Below are positions 22,662 to 33,546 of a stretch of DNA of 64,000 bases, one piece after another (the stretch's first letter is position 1; each line of letters starts with the position of its first letter). This DNA comes from Heligmosomoides polygyrus polygyrus (taxonomy: Eukaryota; Nematoda; Chromadorea; Rhabditida; Heligmosomidae): NCBI GenBank assembly GCA_947396885.1, contig OX377205.1, forward strand, positions 23,671,407-23,735,406, read 5' to 3'. Both the position numbers and the translations under genes were made by a program. The notes beneath the pieces are model-generated. The model was not told where the DNA came from. It made no database searches and worked only from the letters and a program-made list of their open reading frames with translations.

Positions 22662-22838
22662 CGAGGGCGACCAAAGCAACGGTGGCTTGATAGGCTGCAT
22701 CAAGACTTGAAGGTGGCTAGGTTGCACCCTGATCGGGCATTTGATCGGGAAAAGTGGCCCCAGTATTCCAGGAAAGCGGACCCCGCCATTAAGCGGGATA
22801 AACGCTGAATAAGAAAAAGAAGAAGAAGAAGAAGAAAT
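22662..22838 (+). mobile_element. 3' end of an RTE-like LINE, 5'-truncated
   Basis: Forty-nine in-frame codons, including RGRPKQRWLDRLHQDL and FDREKWPQYSRKADPAI, end in TGA at 22806-22808. They reproduce the C-terminal GRPK.RW.D....DL...A.DR..W...ADPA signature of RTE-type LINE polyproteins. A (GAA)n-like tail (22813-22837) follows, as at RTE 3' ends. A SINE begins about 8 bp later in the same orientation. Confidence 0.75.
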
Positions 22839-22845
22839 GACATGT

Positions 22846-23117
22846 GATAGCGCGGTCTTAGGAGGTGTCGACTGTCGCCTACACTTCGACTCGTGATTCC
22901 CGTTTCGGATTTTTGTCCTAGGCCAACAAAGCCTTCCATCTATTCGGGGTCGGTGAATTGGTACCAGGATAACTCTGAATTGCTCATAGACTGGCCATCG
23001 CAAGCACCACATAGAGCAAATACGCATTCAAATTGCCACAACGACATAGTGTTAAAGTAGGATGCGTGGCGAATCCCAAGAGGGATTGATTAATGGCGAC
23101 CTTTATTCTTCACCCTT
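22846..23117 (+). mobile_element. tRNA-derived SINE, diverged
   Basis: Head GTGATAGCGCGGTCTTAGGA, B-box region GTTTCGGATTT, body GGTCGGTGAATTGGTACC, tail GTGGCGAATCCCAAGAGGG. Directly follows the RTE-like 3' end. Confidence 0.8.
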
Positions 23118-23748
23118 TTTATAATAATTGATTCGTATAGTAAGAAACTGGTCTTCTCATCTGCTGTTAGGCTTAGCAACTTTCAAAAAAAAGAATGCAA
23201 GCAGGACCTTCAGTAATTCGAAAGAAGATTACGGGCCTCTTCAGGAGCTTATGTGCCTTCCTTCACGGGGCGAAAATCTTATCTTCTTACGTAGGTTATG
23301 CAGAGCACAGGCCCTTAATGGCTTCCGTCATTCCTTGGTTTACGGTTTGGCACCAGACGACGAATCTGTCCGCTGAGTGGCAATTTCATCGCTTAGACAT
23401 CTTCTCTGCCACCATAGAAGACTAGTAGAACGAAATGAGCACCTATAGGAGAGTTTTGGGTTGAGTGTCTTGCTTATCCTATCCTTGGAGGAGGATCTAG
23501 CAATACTAGGATTATCCAGAGCAGATTTGATACATTTTTTTAGTTATAACGAATTTTTTTCCAAAGAACCCACAGGTGGATCTATCCTAATCGGAGGGAC
23601 CATATAAAGATTTGTGTCTCCAACCCTTTACTTGGGCCCCACGCAAGTTTCAGTGTACCACTGTGCGAGGACTTTTACTTAAATTTAGGAGCAATAATTC
23701 AAATCAGTTTCTCTAAACCTCATTTGACTGGAATCGAGGTTGTAAGCT
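23118..23748. other. No feature recognised
   Basis: Two overlapping ORFs of about 80 aa (23128-23425) have no recognisable motifs. No repeat found. Confidence 0.35.
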
Positions 23749-23868
23749 GTCATAACGATGCTTTGTTGCGATCAAAACTTCTAGCGCTAGGTGGGACTCG
23801 AACCCGCTCCTAAGAGGGAGGGGTTGGAAGTGCTAGAAGTTTTGATCGCAACTAAACATCGTTATGTC
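23749..23868. mobile_element. 120-bp palindromic tRNA-like repeat, family B
   Basis: The left arm GTCATAACGATG..TTGCGATCAAAACTTCTAGC mirrors the right arm GCTAGAAGTTTTGATCGCAA..CATCGTTATGTC over about 39 bp. The loop contains GTGGGACTCGAACCCGC, a T-arm/B-box remnant in reverse. Related sequence lies at 8612-8725 and 33010-33090. Confidence 0.7.
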
Positions 23869-26330
23869 AGGAGCAATGGTTGTGTGGCATGGGATGACGA
23901 ACGGCCCCTCCCGACTAGGATAGATCCCCCTCCCCAGGCTGTAGATGATAGAGTTCTTCAGAACAAAACGGCTAAACGCCTTCAATTTAAGAAATTTGTC
24001 ATCCCACACCTTTGCATAAAGTCATCATCTGCAAGCCAAAGCTTGTTCTTCGTTATCGAGAAACCTGACGTTTCTTTGCCGTTTTTGGAAACGTACATTT
24101 TGGGCCTGTGAAAGACGATCCGTCGTCTCGCACATGTCTGCATATGTTCAGCCCTGTGCAATAAAAAGAGGAGTAACGACTATAAATATGTGCACTGAAG
24201 ATGTGAACGTCTCCTTTGCAAAATTGCAGAAGCTGCATTAGCCGAATAAGCAAAGAATGACATGTTACTTTTCGGCTATCATTTTCACTCTAAACTGCAC
24301 ACTCTTCCAAAATAAACAAACACGTCTAAAGTCGAAGTGGGCACATTATAACAAAGGCAAAAAACTGGAAACGATTTTTTCTATGTTTTGTTAGGCACAT
24401 TGTGTCAGAGGAAAAAAAAATTGTAAACGGTGTTTTACAGGTGTTATTAGGCCTAAGGTGGCTGCTGTAAAGGTTATAAGTTGTTAAATAGATATTAAGC
24501 TACGACCAAACTTTAGGAAAATACTTATGAAAAACTCATATGTAAATGTGCACATGTGTAAATGTGTGCACTTTTTTGAATAGGAAAGAATTTCTACTCA
24601 TTCGGTCCTAACAGCGTCTTGAATGCATTCTACATGCTATCCATCACTGCTCCGACACAGAGAATTGTTCATGTGAAGAGACTGTGCCGTGCACTCGTCC
24701 AGAGCACCACGATGTTTGCCTGATTGATAGTGTAGATTCTGTTCACTGAGAGTTATGCAGTGGAGGATGGTGGCATATTTATTCTACTGAGTTGCTTTTA
24801 CTGTTTCTAGATATTTACGCATGTTATCAGGAGTGACACTATCACTGTAACAAAATATGCAGTGTGTAGAACGAGTGCGCGGCTCAATCTCTCCCTATAA
24901 CATCAGTAACTTATTGATCTTCGGCGTCTTCTTTTTTTTCATCTTCTTTTCAGAATAAATCTAAAATATTGCTTGAGGTGAAACGATAAGAATCTCGCGT
25001 TTATTGAAGCAATGTAGTTATTTTTCTAACAACACTCTGAAAAGGTGAATTTTTATTATGAATTCTCTTCAAAAATATGATTTTAATTTGATTATATATC
25101 GGGTACAAACTTTAGATACGACCTGATTTGCAGGCTGATCAGATTATTTCTAAAAGTGATCGATTTCAAATTTAAAGGCGTTTAGTTTAAAATGCAAGTT
25201 CTGCTCAAAATGAAAATTATATAAATAAAAATCCGGGAAATGGCACAATTTAAAGCATCCGGGCAAAAAACTAAAATTCTCATCAATGCCAGAAAAATAA
25301 TTCTGGATGTATTCAGTACTCTTAAGCGCATTCAGAGCTAGCACCTTATTATTTAAATTGACCAGGTATGGCTCTGTATGATGTTGGAGGAGTATATCTC
25401 TTACACTTTCGAAGAAAAAAATCGATTTTGAGTTCGCTTCACTCTCAGGGCTGCAAGCGTTCCGATCCTGATGGGGCCGTCATAATGAAATTTCAGAGGT
25501 ACTGCACGAAAAGTACGAGGAGAATTATTTACATGGAAGTGAGATCGATTAGCTTTCCCATCGTTTGACCGGTTCAGCTCATTTCGCCGCCTAAATATCT
25601 ACCCAAAATATCTCCACGCTCTCAGAACTGCAACACTTGGCGCATCCCAAAGACTAACTGTGACTATAGACGATCTTCCATAACCTATGCTGTTTGCTTT
25701 TCAGCAGAAGGAGAAACGTTACAATTGTTCTACGCATAGGTCTTCGTATAAGCGTGTACGGTGTTCCTCTCGTTGCACATCTGGTTTTTTGAAATTCTGA
25801 AAAAAATATCCGATAAATTTTTGCTCATTTTAGGTGCAAATTGTTGTGCCAGATTCCCTCTAGAGGGTCGCTTCCGTCCCAACATTCAAATTGGGGCAAG
25901 TTCGGTGCCAACCAGTTCTGGGAGGCGGAAATTTGGTCGCTTGTCATGCAGACCCACTTAAAACTGATTGACCGCAACTGCTGCAGACTGCTCTGCAAAA
26001 ACTGAGAGCCGTCAGCAGACTTTCCCCTTGCTCGCTGCAGGCGACGGAATTCGCACTTCAGGGCTTCTTCTTTTGCTCATTTGCTAAGATCTTGACAACT
26101 TGGATTCGCCGACGGTTGTGTTCTTCAGTAGCAGCTAAGCCAAGAAATTTAGTAGCTGAAATTGCTAAATAGTTAAGGGTCCTAATTTGTCATCGGTTGA
26201 GCGGGATATGCCTTTAAAAGCAGATCCACCATTCTTTGGGCAACGAGCTTTGCAGGATATTACATTCTTGTATTTGTATTTCCTGTACCTGGTAAAAGAC
26301 CTTTTTTAGTGGGTCTAGCTAGTAAGAATA
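23869..26330. other. 2.4 kb without recognised genes
   Basis: AT-rich, especially 24300-25400. Several ORFs of 60-106 aa (such as 23791-24111) are not recognisable. A small SINE-tail-like motif GGCGCATCCCAAAGACTAAC is at about 25630. Confidence 0.35.
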
Positions 26331-26394
26331 GGGATAAAGGACGGCGTCAATCAACTTCCTTTGATATGCGCCACGCATTCTACTTCAACGGGAT
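26331..26394 (-). mobile_element. tRNA-derived SINE, tail part of a split copy
   Basis: GGGATAAAGGACGGCGTC, ATGCGCCACGCATTCTAC and CGGGAT match the SINE tail, then similarity stops abruptly at 26394. The copy resumes at 29159 with GAATGCGTATTTGG, about 16 bp further along the consensus. The 2.76 kb between is therefore an insertion. Confidence 0.75.
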
Positions 26395-26442
26395 TAAGTA
26401 GAAAGCAAACAAAGTGAAGGTGAAAGGGTGAGTGAACAAGAT

Positions 26443-26542
26443 ATTGTCCGTTTCGACCCTAACCCTTAGACGGACAATAACAAAAATAAACTAAATATAA
26501 AGTCAGTCCCGGGTCTCCTCAGTAAGGAAGACTGACTTTATA
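26443..26542. repeat. Two tandem hairpins near the retroelement 3' end
   Basis: ATTGTCCGT (26443-26451) pairs with ACGGACAAT (26470-26478). TATAAAGTCAGTC (26496-26508) pairs with GACTGACTTTATA (26530-26542). Both stems are perfect. They lie near the 3' end of the minus-strand element and could be RNA structures used in reverse transcription; I did not find a hammerhead core. Confidence 0.6.
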
Positions 26543-27288
26543 AGTATGTGTAATGGAACTAACCTGTGTTTAGGATATGTTCCACAAAAAACATCCGAAG
26601 AGTCCATGCACCACAACAGATAAAACCATTATCAACAAGAAATCACAAATTCGTACAACCTGCAAGCAACTACCATGTTGCGCGTCACTGTCAAAGTAAC
26701 ACCAATCACCGCGGAAAACTTGACGAAAACGAACGCGACTGCGAGAACTAAACTGTGAGGCAAACAACGAACTAAGGCGTAAAGGCAAATAATGAGCGTT
26801 AACTGGAGAATTGGCCTTAAATCGTCTCAGCGAAAGTTCCAGAGACTCAACCACTCCTTCCCAAATCAATCGAAACAGGCGAGACGGTGGGCCGTTAAGC
26901 AAACCCGCGAACAATACGCCCCACACTGCACACCGTCTCCCTGGTGCCCAGTTGCGTCAAGGCAGAAATGGCGTAGTGTGCTGTGCATAAGCTTAGGAAC
27001 TCCAAAAGAGACATTAGAGGCCACACAAGGCACTAATGTAGTTGTGAGTTCTGAAGGAGGCACCAGCACATTCTTCTTTGCACAGCTGAGCCTTCTAAAC
27101 AAAGGCAGAGTGTACAATGGGTAAAAGTACTGAATCAAACGCTAGCTAGACAATAAGGCCCCTGGACTGGAGTGCGTGCCTTTAACATATGTAACAGTCG
27201 GGAGACAGAGACTTGTAGCTAGGTATGTGCAACATATTGTACAGTTGTGAAACGGTCACCATTTGGTGAATTTATACCTGGTGTATTT

Positions 27289-29158
27289 TTAATCTAATTT
27301 AAATTTGCTTTTATGTAAATTAAGGTTATACTTGCATATTATAAATTTGTTTCTATTAATGCATTTAGATAGAGAGAGGTCAAAATCTTTAGGGGTATAT
27401 CCATTGTCTATTAATGTTGAGTAAAGCATCCTTTACTTAGTTGTAAAGTCTTGTAACAGACTGCAGGTACGTGCTATTCGTAACATTTCTGTATAAATTG
27501 TCGCTTGCTTAGTTCTATCACTGATATATGAACTTGAATTAGGAAGCCTGAGAACCTTAAAATTATAGTCATCAGTTTTGTTATACATACTTGTAAATAT
27601 TTTGTCATTATGTATCCATATGTTTAGATCTAGATAACAACATTTTAATTCATTCTTATGTGTTATTTTCAGTGATAATGTGTTTTTATAAACCCTATTC
27701 AACATATCAGCAATGACATTATCATGTGCATTATGTATTATCAACAGGTCATCCATATACCTAAATGGTTTAAACAGTATATTATAATTGTAATTATTAA
27801 TGGAGTATTCGTATTCAAAATATAGCGTTGTGAAATCGGCTAATAGAGGACTAAAGTGACCTCCTTGTGGTACTCCTATTTTTTGTTTGAATGTTATACC
27901 TGCAAATTGACAAAAACTGTTGTTAAGCAAGAAGTCGACTAAGTAGATTACATCTTGCTTTGTGTAATATTTAAATTTACTACTTTCACATTTGCCTGTG
28001 TAAAATATTTTATCCGTAGATTCATTCACAGCTAAGTATTTTTTGTTAGCGTTATTGTAACATAGTTTGACAACCTCGCTAATGTCACTGATAATGTATT
28101 TGTGTGGAATGTTGGTGAACATATTGGTGAAGTCTGCTGAATAGATCTTGAGTGATTTTTCTCGTATATTGTAAAGTTTTTCGCTTATATTGATGTAGTC
28201 AATAGACCAATAATCTATAAAATTAGCATTTCTAGATTTAATTGCTTCGTAATATTTCCTGAAATGTTTTTTGATGAACTTGAAAATTCTATTTAACTCT
28301 ATTGCAATGGGCTTAACCAAGCTATTATACGCACCAGTGATGAATCCAAATTTAATAGGATTCTTATGTAGTTTAGGTAAACAGTAAATGTATGGTATTA
28401 CTGCTTCTTTTGTTTTAAAACCATTTATTACACAAGTATTATTACGATATTTCAGTAATTTTGAGACGTTAATATTATTGCATAATTCGTATGTGTCATT
28501 ACTATTTGTGTTGTTGGCTTCTGTAAATATTCCCATTTCTTTCATTATAATATTAATATACAATTTTTTGCATATGATTCCATAATTATTACTTGCTTTA
28601 TCTAAAGGGCATATTATGAAATGTTGGTGTATGTAATCTAGATGCTTACGATTGTACGTGTAATAGTTATCCTCGTAAATGCAATAGAGAATTGTATGGG
28701 TCTTTCTCTTAAATGATTCTTTTAAGTATTCTTTAATTATCGCAGTCTTGTGGTTGTCGAGTTTGTAATTACATTTAAGTTTGGTTGCCACTTTGTTAGT
28801 CGTTTCATCTACCCAGTTTACAAAATCTTGGTCTTGCACTTTTTTAGGTACTCTGAATTTTGTACCTTTAGCCATCAACTGGCGAAGTCCTCTGTCTCTA
28901 ATTAAGTCTAAGTTACCAGTTATTACATGTCCAGAATTTTGGTCTCTGTATTTGATGTATTCTGTATTATTGCATAGACAAGATAACTCTTCAAAAGCAA
29001 AGGCTTGTTCTTCGGTTAATATTTTTAAACTTTTATTATAGTTATATATATTTTTAGAAATAGGTTTATCGTAAGTGTATACCATAAGACATTTTGTGTA
29101 TTCATTGGCATTAATGATATTTTTAACCACAGTACTGTTTATGTTGTGGACCCAATAT
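27289..29158 (-). pseudogene. Penelope-like reverse transcriptase, nonsense-mutated
   Basis: A 589-residue open frame (29202-27433). Its first 15 residues come from the SINE, so the natural N-terminus is missing. Motifs in order: LCNN..GHVITGNLDLI (about 76-101), KGTKFR (112-117), ICPLDKASNNYGIIC (197-211), YIYCLPKLHKNPIKF (271-285), YSADFTNMFTNIPH (354-367, motif A, catalytic Asp), KIGVPQGGHFSPLLADF (441-457, motif B) and FRYMDDLLIIH (480-490, motif C with both catalytic Asp). The thumb begins IARTCSLLQDF, then TAA at 27433-27435 interrupts it. The same frame continues 47 codons with plausible thumb sequence (LIDNGYTPKDF) to TAA at 27289-27291. So the TAA is probably a nonsense mutation. Catalytic residues are intact but the copy lacks its 5' part. 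Confidence 0.8.
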
Positions 29159-29283
29159 GAATGCGTATTTGGACAATGCAATGATTTGCGGTGTCCAGGC
29201 AATGAACAAATCTGTGTTTTGTCTTTCCAGACAAGTCTACTAGCAACTTACTGACCCCAGGGGGATTAGAAGGCTTGCTTGGC
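29159..29283 (-). mobile_element. tRNA-derived SINE, middle part of the split copy
   Basis: Continues the copy from 26331-26394: GAATGCGTATTTGGACAATG, GCGGTGTCCAGG, CCAGACAAGTCTA, GAAGGCTTGCTTGGC. It is interrupted again at a TTAA (29284) by the piggyBac-like element and resumes at 29931. Confidence 0.78.
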
Positions 29284-29930
29284 TTAACCAATTGACGACC
29301 GCGCGGGCCATTTTTGACCCGCAGTATTTCTGTCGCGTGGGACCGCGCGGGCCGATTTTGGCCCGCGGTTATAAAACTGTACGGTACGGCCTATTTCTCT
29401 CTTTTGCCGTAGTTTACGAGTAATCATTAGATATTTTGGATCCTAACAATAATACTGTGCTGCGGTCCGGCAGTTATTTACTTCTAAACACTGATAAAAT
29501 TAAATAATAAGCACCACACACTATTCAAGCTGCACAAAGATCGGCACTATTCACAAACAGCTACCCACATATTGTAAAAATGGTCATGCAGAAAAATAAC
29601 TAGTTACCTTTCTTGTAAAAATTTTGAAAACAATCTAGGCAAAAGTATGTGAAACACCTGCTACATCACGTAGTCACCTTATTTGCAGGATTCGCGGCAA
29701 ACGTGCGTCCTTTTTCTTCGTAGACCTTCTTACAAAAGCAAATTCATCTTCTATGTTTTACTTCAAACCTGTTCCGGCCCTCTCCAATATGAGATGGAGC
29801 TTTTGGAGAGGGAGCTTCATTCCGAATATCGTGAATTAGTGTTTTCACGAGATTGCAGCGTCCGTGCGGTCCCAGCGCGCGGTCCCACGCGGCAGACACG
29901 CGATTTTCCGCGCGGTCGTCAATGGGTTAA
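29284..29930. mobile_element. piggyBac-type non-autonomous element (TTAA target)
   Basis: TTAACCAATTGACGACCGCG at the left and CGCGGTCGTCAATGGGTTAA at the right are terminal inverted repeats with TTAA at both outer ends (29284-29287 and 29927-29930). Removing the 643 bp and one TTAA restores a continuous SINE (GCTTGGC-TTAA-GCGGGACCCGAACC), so the TTAA is a true target duplication. The inner left end repeats GACCGCGCGGGCC twice. It has no transposase ORF. TTAA duplication and CC-initial ends are typical of the piggyBac superfamily. Confidence 0.82.
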
Positions 29931-29965
29931 GCGGGACCCGAACCAAGAACCCCGGAGATTCATCC
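29931..29965 (-). mobile_element. tRNA-derived SINE, remnant of the head
   Basis: GCGGGACCCGAACCAAGAAC corresponds to the B-box region of the SINE in reverse; similarity fades soon after. Third piece of the copy interrupted at 26395 and 29284. Confidence 0.6.
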
Positions 29966-31450
29966 TAGTAGGAGGAGCACTTCATTCCACCTGATTGATG
30001 ACGGCGATTGAATTGAAAGCTAACGTTTTCACAATGATTACTTACTGAACTAGATTCCGAGAGAACCTTTACTTGAATTTTGTAAGCCAAGATATTCCAT
30101 ACTATTTGATTTTGCTTCGTTTTACAGTGATGCCCCCCCCCCTCTGACAAGAATAGGTCCACCCTCTATTCTAGATACTGCTGCTCCTCATGGTCGGCGG
30201 GGTATGCAGATCCATTTTCAACTGGAATGGCATCCAAAGCCCAAGCTTTTTAACGGCGACGCTTCTGTGCAAGGCCATTTGAACGGATTATGGTCCGTCC
30301 CTCACTTAGAGGAAGTGCGGCTCGCCGCTGTCCATTATGCGCTGGAGTTCGCTTTCACCTAGCTGCGTCCTTGCCCACCGCCGACATCGATCGCGACGAA
30401 CCGCAATGAGCTTCCGGAGATCTCTGGTCGGCGCTCAAGGGCGATGAGGCGTCGGCACCTGCGGCGACCCATCCACCTGGAACCGGGCGCCCTAAGCTCT
30501 GGCTGGCACTCAGGCAGGGCAGCGAGGTTTTTGGTCGCTTACAGCGCCTCGACTCAGTCATGTCGTCAGCGTCTCCAGGGATTCCCCAGCTGGAAGAATT
30601 TCAAAGGGTTAGTGTATAGGATGTGGATGATGTTCAAAATGGGGCGTTACTTATGTGGTTACTTGTGATTGAAGGGCGTGCTTTGCCTCCCCATTTTGGA
30701 GCTAATTCCTTTTTCTTTTTCGTTAAAAGTGTTCTGCGAAGTTTGGAGGATCGTCTACCAGTGTACTGTCATCCTTCCCAAACCTACGAACCCCCTTTGG
30801 AAACCTCCACACAGATTACTTAAAAGGAAAAACGAAATGAACTGAATGTCCTGAATATGACCTACATGCGGACCCAGGAACACACCTGCCAATCCGGGCC
30901 GACCAGAGCACGGGCCAAACGCAAAAGTAATTCAGAAAACCGATCGTACATACCCCTTTCCTGGCTGCACGTCCGTTTGATGCGGGCTGATTGATCTAAT
31001 GCGTCTTCCCCTCCCCTTCTCATGTAGGCCAAATTGACAACATGTAACAAACGTCTCTAAGCTATCGCGAAGTGAAATCGCCTAAAATTCGTAGAATAAT
31101 AGCATAATAATTGAAGAGAAAATATGACAGGTATGGCTAGAAACTTGCCGGCAACTTGTCCGGTATGCCGTGAAACTGGAGAATTTAGGGCGTATTTAAG
31201 CTTGGTTTTCCCTCAGGATCAACACCTTTCGTTCGCGCTCAAGCGCTGGTGAATGGGATTTCTGTTTACGTCGCTTTAAGCTGTTTTCGTCGTTTTCACG
31301 CACCATTATCCCTTACAGCACGCCAGTGAACTTGCTGATGGTGAGTTAAACTTCCCGCACAAGAATCGACTTCAAGGAGTTTCTGAGGAAACTACTGTCA
31401 CGGGTAACGTTGTACAAGTGAAGCTGAAGGTTGTAAGAATGATACGATAA
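29966..31450. other. No gene recognised
   Basis: Includes a GC-rich patch at 30230-30600 giving 65-75 aa ORFs on both strands without known motifs. No repeat boundary is clear. The part 30840-31060 faintly resembles 36190-36330 (shared CCCATGTAG.CCA.ATTGAC), possibly an old dispersed repeat. Confidence 0.35.
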
Positions 31451-31755
31451 GGATAAGGGTTAAAGGTCGGTGTGGATCAGTCCCGGTTTGGGATGCGCCA
31501 CACATTCTACTTCCACAGAAAATGTGAGAGTAGCAACCATCGCATGGATCATGGATGCTTATTTGGCCTACAGAATAACTTGCGGTGGCCACCCACTGAA
31601 CAAGACAGTGTCTTGTCCTCCCCAGACAACTATGTTGTCAATTCACCTACCCGAAAGGGATGCTTGGTTGGCCTGGGCAGGAAACCCGAGCCAAGAACCT
31701 GGTATCGGGTGCACGCGACAGTCGGCACCTCCTCCGGCTGCGCTACCACGCGCCT
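31451..31755 (-). mobile_element. tRNA-derived SINE, full length
   Basis: Tail GGATAAGGGTTAAAGGTCGG, core ACTTGCGGTGGCCACCC, body GATGCTTGGTTGGCCTGGGC, and head ACCTGGTATCGGGTGCACGC to CTACCACGCGCC. Confidence 0.87.
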
Positions 31756-33009
31756 ATAATGAGAAGAGCTCTTAGTGTGACCTGAAAACAACTCCCTTTA
31801 AAATGCTAACGTGAAGACATTTCGGAACGATACCGAACCGAACCACCGCATGGATCATCAGAATGTCCATCTGCGTGATTCAATTTAGTTTCCACGCATT
31901 CAGTCATATTGTCCTTTCGTTCGTTCACGGTGTTCGTCTCCACTGCGGATTTCGCATCATCCTGTAGTTTAGCTACGGTCGCTGCGTAAGGGCATGAAGG
32001 CAAGGGATGTTTCCTGCAAAAAGAGAAGCCGAGTAAATGAATCAAAAAGCTCGTCGAGCGGACGCATCGCGGTCTCGGAGTCACGTACGCAGCCGAGGGT
32101 ATGGTCGCTCTATGTACTTCGTGCCCATTAGTTGGCGGTAGCGAATGGTGGGTACTAGCCATCCATGTATGGAGCGGGCTGGTGGGAGGAATATTTATGT
32201 TCTCTCGTTACTCAATGCCAGACGTGGAAACACAAGGAGAGACGGAGCCGTTACGATCCTCAGTTGAATCATAGCCGTCAAGGTGGACTCAATTTCTCCT
32301 AACTTCCAAACCCTTGTAAACCTTCGTAGGGAACGGGGCTGATGGACAGAGGAGTTCAGTATGCAGTCTAGAATGGTCCGTTGTCTCGAACGAATGCTTT
32401 ATTGGAGATCAGCCAAGTCTATCCATTTTGCTAGTACAAAGTTAAGGCGAACTACCTTGGGCACAGAATTCAGGAAATTCATTTGTTTATTAAAGTAGAG
32501 ACACTTGAGACCTGTGTCAGATTGCCGAATATGGTCTAGATGTTTATTGGGCAAAAGAAGATTGATGTGCTCGAACATTTGAATTATTAGCTTGAGAACC
32601 AATACGAGCCAGCCTAGCTTCTCGATCACGGTCCCTCCCTTCCTTTGTGAGTGAGGGGCGTATAAATATCCCCCTGTGAACGAAAATACGTCAGCGAGCA
32701 GCTCTACTTACGTAAGCGAGCAGCTTTGAAAATAGATTGAAGGAAGCTCAACTCTGATGAGTGCGATTCTGTCGTGATTGTCCAAGTCTATAACCCTATT
32801 CGGAACAAAGTTGATGTCGAGATGATCCAGCATCTTACGTACGCGAAATACCTTGCTTCAATTCGAGTTACTCGAAGCGAACGAGCGTTCCTGCTCGTGT
32901 CGACGTTTATTTCCTCTCCGTCACTGAGCTGTCGTAGAAGGAATTCAAGTAATTTTCCTTAAGCTTCAAATGGTTGCTGTTGAGGTAGTACGCGGTTCAT
33001 CACGACGTT
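31756..33009. other. No gene recognised; dispersed repeat traces
   Basis: The minus-strand frame 32629-32399 contains FLNSVPKVVRL, echoed by FLNRKASLNSVSKAARL at 33842-34057. This indicates a shared old dispersed repeat of unknown type. The part 32870-32950 (CGAAGCGAACGAGCGTTCCT) recurs with divergence at 34366-34440. Confidence 0.35.
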
Positions 33010-33090
33010 TTTCGGCAATTCAAACTCTAGCACCAGGCGGGACTCAAATCCGTACCTCCTGCTTACATGGCAGAATGCCCTATCTTTAAA
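33010..33090 (-). mobile_element. tRNA-like repeat, family B fragment
   Basis: TCTAGCACCAGGCGGGACTC then AAATCCGTACCTCCTG is the reverse of the tRNA-like unit at 8612-8725, with a degenerate B box. The flanking palindromic arm is only partly present. Confidence 0.5.
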
Positions 33091-33245
33091 AAATGACAGT
33101 CATCCGCACCGCTGGTAGCATTCAATTCACTTCAGCGTTGGTTTGTCCATAGTCTGTGGCGGAAAATAAGTGACATTAACCTCCCATGTAAGGAGCGTGG
33201 TGGTAAAAAAAAACTTAAGTTCGTCCCCTTGCCGAAATGCCAGGT

Positions 33246-33535
33246 ATAAGGATAAAGGACGGCGTTATTCAATCCTTTTTGAGATGCGCCACGCGTTCTA
33301 CTTCTACGGGATGTCGTGAAGGCGAGTTGAATGCATTATTGGCTATGCAATGACTTGCGGTGGCCAGCCAATGAACAAGTCAGTGCTCTATCCTTCCCAG
33401 ACGAGTCTGGTACCAATTCACCGACCCCGGAGGGATGGAAGGCTTGGTTGGCCTGGGCGAGAAATCCGAACCAGGAACCTGGTATCGGGTGCAGGCGATA
33501 GCCGGCGCCTCCTCCGACTGCGCTCCACGCGCCTA
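33246..33535 (-). mobile_element. tRNA-derived SINE, full length with 11-bp duplication
   Basis: Near-consensus copy from GGATAAAGGACGGCG to GCGCTCCACGCGCC. AAATGCCAGGT at 33235-33245 is repeated at 33536-33546, a target-site duplication. Confidence 0.93.
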
Positions 33536-33546
33536 AAATGCCAGGT

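Larger units (their letters stand above)
26395..29158 (-). mobile_element. Penelope-like retroelement inserted in a SINE, 5'-truncated
   Basis: This segment separates two parts of one SINE, so its ends are defined to within a few bases. On the minus strand its 5' end is at 29158, where the reverse transcriptase frame is cut into SINE sequence, and its 3' end is near 26395. It contains a reverse transcriptase frame, then about 890 bp of non-coding 3' region with two hairpins. No GIY-YIG endonuclease is visible 3' of the RT. In the permuted Naiad-type Penelope elements that domain lies N-terminal, where this copy is truncated. The coding part is markedly AT-rich compared with its flanks. Assignment to Penelope-like elements is from motifs; the Naiad subclass is inference. 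Confidence 0.7.

Noticed and set aside
26395..29158. Hammerhead ribozyme in the Penelope-like element
   Set aside because: A TCATCAG (CTGATGA) core occurs only within the coding frame near 27562, without the partner GAAA and stems.
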